Shown: positions 53,022-60,556 of the stretch, piece by piece | Layout: the number at the start of each line of letters is the position of its first letter | Position numbering within the stretch: position 1 is the first letter of the stretch | Origin: Anaerolineae bacterium | GTDB lineage: Bacteria; Chloroflexota; Anaerolineae; Aggregatilineales; JAFGMM01 | Direction: 5' to 3' | Assembly: GCA_027494055.1 (NCBI GenBank) | Contig: JAOSJO010000024.1 | Coordinates: forward strand, 294,113 to 358,112 | Length of the DNA: 64,000 nt | Notes under the pieces: model-generated | Seen by the model: the letters and a program-made list of their open reading frames with translations, nothing else | What the model was told of the DNA's origin: nothing | Database searches by the model: none | Translations under genes and position numbers: made by a program

Positions 53022-54869
53022 TTAGCAGTTTCGCCGCGCGCAGTCGATCAGCACGGCGACGACGAAGCGTGGTAGCCGCATCTGCCGCCGCCAGCGCCAC
53101 GGCTCGCGGACCAGCCGGTGCAGCCATTCCAGGCCCAGGCGCTGCATCCAGCGCGGCGCGCGCTGCGCCATGCCGGTGATGAAGTCGAACGCGCCGCCCA
53201 CCCCCATCGCCACCGAAACCTCCAGGCGGGGGAGGTTGCGCGCGATCCACTTGTCCTGCGTGGGCGCGCCGTAGGCCACGAAGAGGATATCCGCGCCGGT
53301 CCGGTTGATGCGCGCAACGATATCGTCTTCCGCCTCCCCGGCGGGCGATCCGGCGTAGGTCCCAACCACCTGCAGCCCCGGATGGCGCGCCGCGAGCACC
53401 TGCGCGGCCTCTGCGGCCACGCCCTCCCGCGCGCCGAGGAAGAACAGCCGCCAGCCCTCGCGCGCGGCGCGCGCCGCGATGAGCGGCACGCCGTCGGAGC
53501 CGGTGACGCGCTCGCGCAGCGGCGTGCCGTACCGGCGTGCAGCCCACAGCAGCCCGACGCCGTCGGGCGCGACGACGTGCGCGCGCTGGAGGATGTTGTA
53601 GAAGTTCGGGTCGCGCCGCGCGATCATGACGAACTCCGGGTTGGCGGTGGCGATCTGGCGCGCCGGCCCGCCCGCGCGCACCCACGCGCCGATCCGGTCC
53701 AGCAGCGCGTCGAACGTGATGTCGTCTACCGGCACGCCGAGGATGCTCACGGTGCGGCGGCGCGCGCGCTCCGGGAGGTCGGGGCCAGGCAGTTGGGGCG
53801 CGGCGGGCGGCGTCACGGTGCGCGCGCCGGAGAGCAGCTCGCGCGCGGCAGCGATGACGTGCGCCGGCGTGACCATGCGCATACAGGTGCGCGCCGCGCA
53901 GCCTTCGCGCAGGCCCCCGCCCCCGCCGACATACGAACACGGGCTGCACAGCGGCGCGCTGCGCACCACGCGGGCCGGTGCGTGCGGCGACCACGGCCCC
54001 CATGCCCGGTGGTTGCTCGGCCCGAAGATGGCGACCGTGGGCGTCCCGGCGGCGGCGGCCAGGTGCATCACGCCCGAGTCCGCGCCGATGAACAGGTCTG
54101 CCCGGCGCAGCAGCGCGGCCAGCGCGCGCAGCGTCGTGCGCCCGCTCAGGTCGAGCGGCGCGTGCTGCATCTGCGCGCGCACGGCCTCCACGTCGTCGGC
54201 TGCGGTACCGACCAGGACGATGCGCGCGCCGTGCCCCTCGTGCAGGGCGTCCGCGACGGCGGCGAACGACGCCGGGTCCCAACGGCGCGCCAGGCTGTAG
54301 CCCCGCTCCCCGGATGGATGACGACGAGCGGGCCGCCGCCGGTTTCGAAGGGGAGGGCACGCTGCCCCCACCGGCGGGCGGAGGGCGGGGTCGAGGGTGT
54401 GCGCGCCGAGGAGGGCGACCACATCCAGGCCGTACTCGACCTCGTGGCGCGCGCCGAACCCGTCGTCGCGCGCGGCGTCGGTCAGGAACCAGCCGCGCCC
54501 GTTGTCGAGGCCGACGCGCCGGGGCGCGGCGGCAAAGGCGAGCGCGGCATACTTCACCGCGCCGAAGCGCGTCGTGAGGTGGTGCAGGATGACGACCGTG
54601 CCGTACCGGCGCGCGCGCAGGCGCACCGCCAGCCCCAGCGCGGCGGCGAGGTTGGCCGGGCGGAGCGCGTCGCAGGGGTGATCGAAGGCGAACTTGTCAA
54701 ACGTGATGACCGTGTCAACCAGCCCGGTCCCGTGCACGACCGGGGCGCTGTGCGGCGTGGTGAGCAGGTCGATGCGGGCGGCAGGGAAGGTCTCGCGCAG
54801 GGCGGCCAGCGCCGGCGTGGCGGTGAGCAGGTCGCCGATGTCGGCAAGTTTGACGACGAGGATACGCAT
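53022..54869 (-). CDS. Fused glycosyltransferase: GT9 (heptosyltransferase-like) plus GT26 (WecG/TagA/CpsF)
   Basis: About 616 residues. The N-terminal GT9 domain (1-360) starts MRILVVKLADIGDLLTATPAL and has RADLFIGADSGVMHLAAAAG and AIFGPSNHRAWGPW. A Pro-rich linker leads to GT26 (about 375-610): SILGVPVDDITFDALLDRI, TANPEFVMIARRDPNF, VAPDGVGLLWAARRYG, ERVTGSD and VAYGAPTQDKWIARN. Two compensating frame breaks (about 54370 and 54300) affect only the GT9 part. GT26 enzymes add N-acetylmannosamine-type sugars to lipid-linked GlcNAc; GT9 adds heptose-like sugars. The fusion should add two sugars in succession to a surface polymer, which is inference. Confidence 0.85.
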   Translation of the reverse strand: MRILVVKLADIGDLLTATPALAALRETFPAARIDLLTTPHSAPVVHGTGLVDTVITFDKFAFDHPCDALRPANLAAALGLAVRLRARRYGTVVILHHLTTRFGAVKYAALAFAAAPRRVGLDNGRGWFLTDAARDDGFGARHEVEYGLDVVALLGAHTLDPALRPPVGAACPPLRNRRRPARRHPSGERGYSLARRWDPASFAAVADALHEGHGARIVLVGTAADDVEAVRAQMQHAPLDLSGRTTLRALAALLRRADLFIGADSGVMHLAAAAGTPTVAIFGPSNHRAWGPWSPHAPARVVRSAPLCSPCSYVGGGGGLREGCAARTCMRMVTPAHVIAAARELLSGARTVTPPAAPQLPGPDLPERARRRTVSILGVPVDDITFDALLDRIGAWVRAGGPARQIATANPEFVMIARRDPNFYNILQRAHVVAPDGVGLLWAARRYGTPLRERVTGSDGVPLIAARAAREGWRLFFLGAREGVAAEAAQVLAARHPGLQVVGTYAGSPAGEAEDDIVARINRTGADILFVAYGAPTQDKWIARNLPRLEVSVAMGVGGAFDFITGMAQRAPRWMQRLGLEWLHRLVREPWRWRRQMRLPRFVVAVLIDCARRNC

Positions 54870-54889
54870 CGCGCCCTGGAGCCGGCGTG

Positions 54890-55612
54890 TCAGATGTAGA
54901 TGGGCCGCCGGCCAGCCGCAAGGTAGAGCGCGCCCACCAGCTTCTCCTCGTACTGGAAGTCGGTGGTGTGCGCCGCCAGCCACTCCCACGGGCGGCGTGA
55001 GAGGTCCCCACCGGCGACGCGCGCCATGAGGTTGACGAAGTGACTCAGCGGCGCGCCGACAGGGTGGCCGCTCAGCCGACCATCGAGCGCCGCGAAGGTC
55101 CCGCCCGGTTCGAGGTGGGCGAGCGCGCGCGCCATCGCGCCGGCGCAATCGGGGATCGAACTCAGCCCGAAGCTGCACAGGACGGCGTCGAAGCGCGCGC
55201 CCAGGTCCAGCGCGGCGGCGTCGGCGCGCACCAGGCGCACATTCTCCCAGCCGCGCGCGTTGATCAGCGCCCGCGCCTGCGCGAGCATGTCCAGGCTGCA
55301 ATCCACGCCGACGACGTAGCCGCCCGGCCCCACGCGCTCGCGGATGAAGGGCAGGTTCCCGCCCGTGCCGCAGGCGAGGTCCAGCACGCGCCCGCCGGGG
55401 CGCAGCCGCGCCATCTCCGCGAGGCGGTCACGCGCAGGGACCAGCCGTTCCTGTAGCGTCACGCCGATCCAGTGGTAGAGCCGCGCCCAGCCGCGATAGC
55501 GCCGTGCGACCGCCTCGGCGTCTGGCGGGTGAGCGGCGCGCATCACCAGGGCGCTCGCCGCAAGGCCGGCGCCGAACCCGGACACGAAGAACAGCCTGGC
55601 TTTCGTCACCAT
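54890..55612 (-). CDS. Class I SAM-dependent methyltransferase
   Basis: 240 residues, intact. The N-terminus has a hydrophobic segment (about 7-24). The SAM site is VLDLACGTGGNLPFI, with VVGVDCSLDMLAQAR next and CSFGLSSIPD as motif IV region. It resembles UbiE/menG-type methyltransferases and phosphatidylethanolamine methyltransferases. It lies 20 bases before the fusion glycosyltransferase on the same strand. The substrate cannot be decided. Confidence 0.82.
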   Translation of the reverse strand: MVTKARLFFVSGFGAGLAASALVMRAAHPPDAEAVARRYRGWARLYHWIGVTLQERLVPARDRLAEMARLRPGGRVLDLACGTGGNLPFIRERVGPGGYVVGVDCSLDMLAQARALINARGWENVRLVRADAAALDLGARFDAVLCSFGLSSIPDCAGAMARALAHLEPGGTFAALDGRLSGHPVGAPLSHFVNLMARVAGGDLSRRPWEWLAAHTTDFQYEEKLVGALYLAAGRRPIYI

Positions 55613-55616
55613 GCGG

Positions 55617-56343
55617 CTATCGCAGGTTCAGGTCGATGGCGATGGCCTGGAGGCCGTCGGCGGTTGCCTGGGCGGCGCTTACCGCCTCCACGTCGAAGTA
55701 CATCCCGCCGACTTCGGCCACGTCGAGCCTGGTAGGCTGGTAGGCGCGCACCCGCACCCGGACCGCGCCCTCCGCCGGGGCGGTGAGCGTGAAGGCCGCC
55801 GGCGCGGCGGGCTGGCCCGGCGTCAGTTCGAGGGTGTGTTCGGGCGGCGTGACCTCGGCGTTGAGCGCCTCCATGCGCAGGACGAGCGGCGTCACTGCGC
55901 CGAGGTGGGGCGCGCCGGCGCGGGGCGCTTCGACCCGGCGAAGAGGGTGGCGGGGTCGCGACCTTCAGCGCCCTGGGCAGCACGACGGTCAGGCGGCGCG
56001 TTACGGCCGGCGCGCCGGCAGCCGGCGCACCGGCGACTGGCGCTTCCGATTCGGGCACGCCCGATTCGGGCGCGTTACGGGGCGCGACTGCGCTCTGCGC
56101 GGCGGCCAGCGTCTTGACCGCGCTGCGGCCCTCTGGCGTCAGGTGGTAGACGCCGAGTTCGTCCATGCTCAGGTAGTTTCGCGTGACCAGGCGGCGGATG
56201 GCCTTGCCGAACGCCCGGTCGCTGAGGTTGGTGCCCTTACAGATGGCGTCAGGGTCGGCCTCCCCCTCCGGCTGCTCGCCCATAAATAGCAGCACTTCAA
56301 TCGCGTGCGGCGGCAGTGTCCTCAGTTCGTGTGGCAGGTCCAT
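55617..56343 (-). CDS. Protein with N-terminal winged-helix-like domain, frameshifted
   Basis: About 242 residues. The N-terminal domain (1-85) looks like a winged helix: NLSDRAFGKAIRRLVTRNYL for the recognition helix and wing. An Ala/Pro/Glu-rich linker follows (GAPAAGAPA). A frame change near 55940 leads to a C-terminal beta-rich domain (FTLTAPAEGAVRVRVRAYQP) that ends IAIDLNLR at 55617. It starts after the class I methyltransferase with Zn ribbon on the same strand. No DNA target is known; a protein-protein role is also possible. Confidence 0.65.
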
Positions 56344-56399
56344 TTGCAGGTCCTTTGTGCGCTAAACGGGCCGTTCTCTAGTGTATTAGGCGGCGTCCG

Positions 56400-57296
56400 C
56401 TATGACAAATCCGGTTCTTTGAAATCGTAGACGCCGTCGCGGATCGGGTAACGGCGGCCGCACGCCGGGCACGCGACGGCCTCCTTCGTCTCCTCGACCT
56501 CCAGCGCGCCGCACGCCGGGCACTTGAAGAGCGACCTGCTGAGCGGCGACGGCGCGCCCTCAGCCGTGGCGCCCACGAACACGCTTGGCGTGTACTGCCA
56601 CCAGTCGCCGGTAAGCTGCGCCAGGCTGTCGAGCCGGACCAGCAGGTTCGTCGGCACGACCCGCTTGATTGGCTCCAGGCGGAAGTGCGAGACGGTAAGC
56701 TGCCGCCGGATGCTAAACCCGCCCTCTCGCAGCGCCGTGCGCATGTATTCGGGGTGGAAGTCATAGTTCAGCGGGACGAAAGCGACCGGCTCCTGCGTGA
56801 ACGGGTTCCACGCCTGGCGGCGCAGCAGGTACCGCGCGACCGCCTTGATGTTGCGCTTGTTGGCGAATTCCAGCACAAAAGTCGCCCCGCCGGTGAGCAC
56901 CGCCCGCACCTGGCGCAGCGCCGCGGGCGCGTCGGCCATGTGGTGGATCACGCGGATCATGGTCGCGCCGTCGAACGCGCCGGGCGCGAAAGGCAGTTCG
57001 TAGACGTTGGCGGCGACGTACCGGTAGCGCACCGCGCTGCCCAGGCGGGCGCGCGCCTCCTGCAGCATGGAGCGCGAGTAGTCGAGCAGCACCACCTCGC
57101 GGAAGCCGCCCAGCTCGCCCGTGAGCCGCCCAAACCCCGCGCCGATTTCGAGCACGCGCTGTCCCGCAGCCGGCAGCAGGCGTCGCAGCGCCACGCGCTC
57201 GACCTGATCCTCATAGGTGCGCTGCCCTTCGCCCCAGAACGCGGTCTGGTAGGGGGAGCCTTCGTAATCGCAGACTTCGGGCAGGTCAGCAGACAC
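56400..57296 (-). CDS. Class I SAM methyltransferase with C-terminal zinc ribbon
   Basis: 298 residues, intact. VLEIGAGFGRLTGELGG is the SAM-binding loop and MIRVIHHMADAPAAL the motif IV region. The C-terminal 50 residues are a Trm112-like zinc ribbon: FKCPACGALEVEE and VACPACGRRYPIRDGVYDF. The domain is usually carried by a separate protein or at the start of methyltransferases. The substrate is unknown; lipid or glycan methylation is possible given neighbouring glycosyltransferases. Confidence 0.85.
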   Translation of the reverse strand: MSADLPEVCDYEGSPYQTAFWGEGQRTYEDQVERVALRRLLPAAGQRVLEIGAGFGRLTGELGGFREVVLLDYSRSMLQEARARLGSAVRYRYVAANVYELPFAPGAFDGATMIRVIHHMADAPAALRQVRAVLTGGATFVLEFANKRNIKAVARYLLRRQAWNPFTQEPVAFVPLNYDFHPEYMRTALREGGFSIRRQLTVSHFRLEPIKRVVPTNLLVRLDSLAQLTGDWWQYTPSVFVGATAEGAPSPLSRSLFKCPACGALEVEETKEAVACPACGRRYPIRDGVYDFKEPDLS

Positions 57297-57316
57297 GGCG
57301 GCAACCCTCAGAGCGT

Positions 57317-57886
57317 CTATGGATTTGCGATGTTCTGTATGGCTTCGGACCAGCTTCCGGGCAGCGCGTCGATCAACGAGACGTATGGCTCCAGGAGCAT
57401 CCGCAGGCCGTAGAAGGGCCGGTGGAGCTGCGTCTCGTCGAGCGGGATTTCGACATCAACGAGCAGGTTGACCGGCACCATCTCGTCCACCTCCACCGGC
57501 AGCGAGAGGGCGATGGGCAGTTCGAGGCCGGCAGGGAGGCGCAGGTTCACCGTCCCGCTGATGTTGCCGCCGCCGCCGGGCAGGTTGAACGTGGCCGGGC
57601 GCGTCAGGTTCACGTCGTCGGTCAGCGTGACGTTGATCGAGTCCTCGACAAGCAGCGTGAACTGCACCGGAATCTCGTCCTGTACCGGGAGTTGGCGGAT
57701 GATGTCGGCCTCGTCAAGCAGGATGAAGTTCTGGTGCAGGCCGTCGATGAGTGGCTCCAGGATGCCATTCTTGATGTCGAAGATCAGCAGGCCGAGGATG
57801 ATGACGATGACGAGCAGCACGAAATTCATGATGAACGAAAAGAGAATGGCGAAGTCTTTGAAAGCGCTCCATAGCGTGCGGTGCAT
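57317..57886 (-). CDS. Single-span membrane protein with extracytoplasmic domain
   Basis: 189 residues from ATG 57886, which has AGGAGG 6 bases upstream. One transmembrane helix (about 13-38), then a beta-rich external domain with NINVTL-like repeats and FNLPGGGGNISGTVNLRLP. No family recognised. The start of the longer frame at 57919 lacks a ribosome site. It lies 20 bases before the methyltransferase gene. Confidence 0.75.
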   Translation of the reverse strand: MHRTLWSAFKDFAILFSFIMNFVLLVIVIILGLLIFDIKNGILEPLIDGLHQNFILLDEADIIRQLPVQDEIPVQFTLLVEDSINVTLTDDVNLTRPATFNLPGGGGNISGTVNLRLPAGLELPIALSLPVEVDEMVPVNLLVDVEIPLDETQLHRPFYGLRMLLEPYVSLIDALPGSWSEAIQNIANP

Positions 57887-57915
57887 GGGCGGCCTCCTGC
57901 AAACGCATGACATAC

Positions 57916-58935
57916 TCACTCAGGGCGATCATAGTCCTGGTATCGAGAGAAGTCAAACGTAACGTTAACCCCTATCGCGCGACAGGGGGTGAGGTCAACC
58001 AGACCGCAGCATTGCGCCCACACTTCCTGGGGTACTACCGACAGACGCGAAACATGCGCCGGACGCCTACAGGGCAACCCCTCGAACAGGTCGCGGACGG
58101 CGCGGCCCGATGTGGGCGGCGGGGCAAGCTGCGTGAACATCTGGTGCCCAAAGACGAGCCGCTGCGCCCAGTTGGGCAGCATGCTGCCGAGGCCCCCGCC
58201 CTGGCTGGAGTGGCACCCGCTTGCCTCATTCCAGGCTTCCAGGTAGCGGCGGACGTTGATCTGCGCGTGGGCCGGGTAGTGGTGTTCCGCGACGGCGACG
58301 AAGTCAATGTCCTTGTTGCGGCCAACGCGACGCGGGTCCTGGCCGCGCAGCCGCATCCACAGGATGCCCATGCGCAGCGTCAACTGCTCCACCCGGCCCC
58401 GGCTCACCGCGTAAAGGCGCTGCGGCTGGTACGGCTCCAGGCCGTCCGCGAGCTGTTCGGGGTAACAGTTCGGGTCGCCGGCGATGTGGTAGGCGGCGAC
58501 GGTGGTCTCATGCATCAGGATGTGGTCGGGGTGGCCGTAAGCGCCGTAGGCGTCGAACGTCACCACCACCTGAGGGCGGACCTCGCGTATCACCCGCACG
58601 ATGCGCCCGACCAGCTCCTCGCGGTCGGCCTTGACCAGCGCGTCGGGGTGGTCGTTGTCCGGCGAGCCGGCCATGCCTGAGTCGCGGTAGTTGAACCGGT
58701 ACACGTGATGCAGGCCCAGCATCTCGGCGGCGCACATCAGCTCGGCGACGCGCAGCTCGGCAACCGAGTCATAGCCATCCAGGTCCTCGGCATCCACGGT
58801 GCCGGCGTCGCCGTTGGTGGCGCAGATGAGGTCGATCTGAGCGCCCTCGTCGGCATAGCGCGCGATGGTCGCTCCCATCCCAAACGATTCGTCGTCAGGG
58901 TGGGCGAAGACTAGCAACATACGTTTATCGGTCAT
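57916..58935 (-). CDS. PIG-L family deacetylase
   Basis: The open frame has 339 codons, but the last 50 are Cys-rich and unlike the family. If one G is restored in a GGGG run near 58077, the protein ends DLFEGVAL at TAG 58067-58069 (289 residues), which I favour. The zinc site is visible as LVFAHPDDESFG and YGHPDHILMH, and ATNGDAGT is in between. Members remove N-acetyl groups from GlcNAc-containing small molecules (as in MshB) or glycans. It lies upstream of the single-span membrane protein on the same strand. Confidence 0.88.
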   Translation of the reverse strand: MTDKRMLLVFAHPDDESFGMGATIARYADEGAQIDLICATNGDAGTVDAEDLDGYDSVAELRVAELMCAAEMLGLHHVYRFNYRDSGMAGSPDNDHPDALVKADREELVGRIVRVIREVRPQVVVTFDAYGAYGHPDHILMHETTVAAYHIAGDPNCYPEQLADGLEPYQPQRLYAVSRGRVEQLTLRMGILWMRLRGQDPRRVGRNKDIDFVAVAEHHYPAHAQINVRRYLEAWNEASGCHSSQGGGLGSMLPNWAQRLVFGHQMFTQLAPPPTSGRAVRDLFEGLPCRRPAHVSRLSVVPQEVWAQCCGLVDLTPCRAIGVNVTFDFSRYQDYDRPE

Positions 58936-59025
58936 GGTACTCCGGAGGTTCTTGAACTCTGCGATATCTCATGACCCCAATTATAGACACCCTCGGTGAA
59001 AATTGCACATCTGTTCGGTTTTTGG

Positions 59026-59054
59026 TTGACAGCGCAGTGCGCCGCGCATAGAAT
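59026..59054 (+). promoter_or_regulatory. Sigma-70-type promoter for the secreted hydrolase
   Basis: TTGACA (59026-59031), 17-base spacer, TAGAAT (59049-59054), 75 bases before the start codon. Confidence 0.8.
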
Positions 59055-59129
59055 CCAGCAAGTTGAATGACCGACGCAGCGGCGTCGCTGGCGCGGCGGC
59101 GATTCCGTGAATGCAGCAAGGAGAGCGAC

Positions 59130-60545
59130 ATGTTGCGTGTGATTGTGCTGGTTCTGGTGATGGCGCTGGCGGCAATGACGCCGCTGCAAGCCGTGGCGCA
59201 GGATGGCGCGTATCAGGACCCGGAAGGCCGCTTCACCGCGCCGATACCGGAGGGCTGGCGCGATGAGAGCACCGATGCATATGGGCACTTCGCCGGTGGC
59301 GAACCGGAAGCGGACATCTACGTGCTGGCGGTGGAAGCGGACGACGTTCAGGCGGGGATTGGCGCGGCGCTGTCCCTGATCGACCCGGACTTCGCGGTGG
59401 AGCCCGTCCAGACGGTCGATGCCCCGCTGCCGAACGGCACGTGGACGCAGAATCTCTACGCTGTGGCGAGTGGGGAGATTGTGGCGGCGCTGGGGCAGGT
59501 GCAGGGCGGCGTGACGTGTGTCGCGGTGCTGCGCGGCGCGCCAGCGGCAGCCCAGGCGGCAAACAGCACATTCCTCGGCGTGCTGACCGGCATCGCCTTC
59601 GCCGGCGTGGAGGCCGTGTCGCCGCCGTATGTCGATATGGATGCCTTCGAGGAGCGCGAGATCACGTTCGGCCTGGAAGGGTGGGAGCTGCCGGGCACGC
59701 TGACGCTGCCTGTGGGCGCGGGCCCGTTCCCGGCGGTGGTCCTGGTGCACGGTTCCGGGCCAAACGACCGCGACGAGACCCTGGGGCCGAACCAGCCTTT
59801 CCGCAATTTGGCGTGGGGCCTGGCGTCCAACGGGGTTGCCGTCCTGCGCTATGACAAGCGCACGCGCGTCTACACAGAGGAACTCGCCGAGATGGGCGAT
59901 CTCACCCTCGATGACGAGACCGTCGATGACGCGCTGGCGGCGGTGGAATTCCTGCGCGGGGTGGAGGACATCGACCCGGCGCGCATCTTCGTGCTCGGCC
60001 ACAGCCTCGGCGGCCATGCCGCGCCGCGCATCGGCGCGCGCGACCCTGACATTGCTGGGCTGATTATCCTCGCGGGCTTCACGCGCCCCTTTGAGGACAT
60101 TATTCTGGAACAGAGCAACTACACTGCCGAGGTTGATGGCGAGGTGAGCGCCGTCGAAGCGGCGCGGATCGAGGCGATTGAGGCCGAGGTTGCGCGGATC
60201 AAGGCGCTGACCCCGGAAAGCGACGCGGGAGGCCTGCTCCTGGGCGCGCCGGCGGCCTACTGGCTCGACCTGGCTGCGCACGATCCGGTGGCGACGGCCC
60301 AGACGCTGACGATGCCTATGCTCATCCTCCAGGGCGAGCGCGATTACCAGGTGACGATGGCGGACTTCCAGAACTGGCAGGACGGCCTAGGCGACCGCGA
60401 CAACGTGACGCTCGCGAGCTACCCGGCGCTCAACCACCTGTTCATCGCCGGGGAGGGCGTCATCACGCCGGAAGAGTACGCCGTCCCTGGCTTTGTGGCC
60501 GAGGAGGTCGTGACCGAGATCGCGGCGTGGGTCCTGGCGCAGTAA
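59130..60545 (+). CDS. Secreted alpha/beta hydrolase
   Basis: 471 residues. The signal peptide MLRVIVLVLVMALAAM has a cleavage site near AVAQD. A first domain of about 130 residues (QDPEGRFTAPIPEGW) is followed by the hydrolase core. It has oxyanion region VVLVHGSGPNDRDE, nucleophile GHSLGGHAAP, the acid in LILQGERDYQV and the His in YPALNHLFIAGEG. The family is dienelactone-hydrolase/DUF1100-like. AAGGAGAG precedes the ATG. It probably cleaves an ester on extracellular polymers or xenobiotics. Confidence 0.87.
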   Translation: MLRVIVLVLVMALAAMTPLQAVAQDGAYQDPEGRFTAPIPEGWRDESTDAYGHFAGGEPEADIYVLAVEADDVQAGIGAALSLIDPDFAVEPVQTVDAPLPNGTWTQNLYAVASGEIVAALGQVQGGVTCVAVLRGAPAAAQAANSTFLGVLTGIAFAGVEAVSPPYVDMDAFEEREITFGLEGWELPGTLTLPVGAGPFPAVVLVHGSGPNDRDETLGPNQPFRNLAWGLASNGVAVLRYDKRTRVYTEELAEMGDLTLDDETVDDALAAVEFLRGVEDIDPARIFVLGHSLGGHAAPRIGARDPDIAGLIILAGFTRPFEDIILEQSNYTAEVDGEVSAVEAARIEAIEAEVARIKALTPESDAGGLLLGAPAAYWLDLAAHDPVATAQTLTMPMLILQGERDYQVTMADFQNWQDGLGDRDNVTLASYPALNHLFIAGEGVITPEEYAVPGFVAEEVVTEIAAWVLAQ

Positions 60546-60556
60546 TTGGGCCGGCC

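Noticed and set aside
53022..55301. A longer start at 55301 for the GT9-GT26 gene
   Set aside because: The upstream part overlaps the methyltransferase gene and has no domain features. ATG 54869 gives the canonical GT9 N-terminus.
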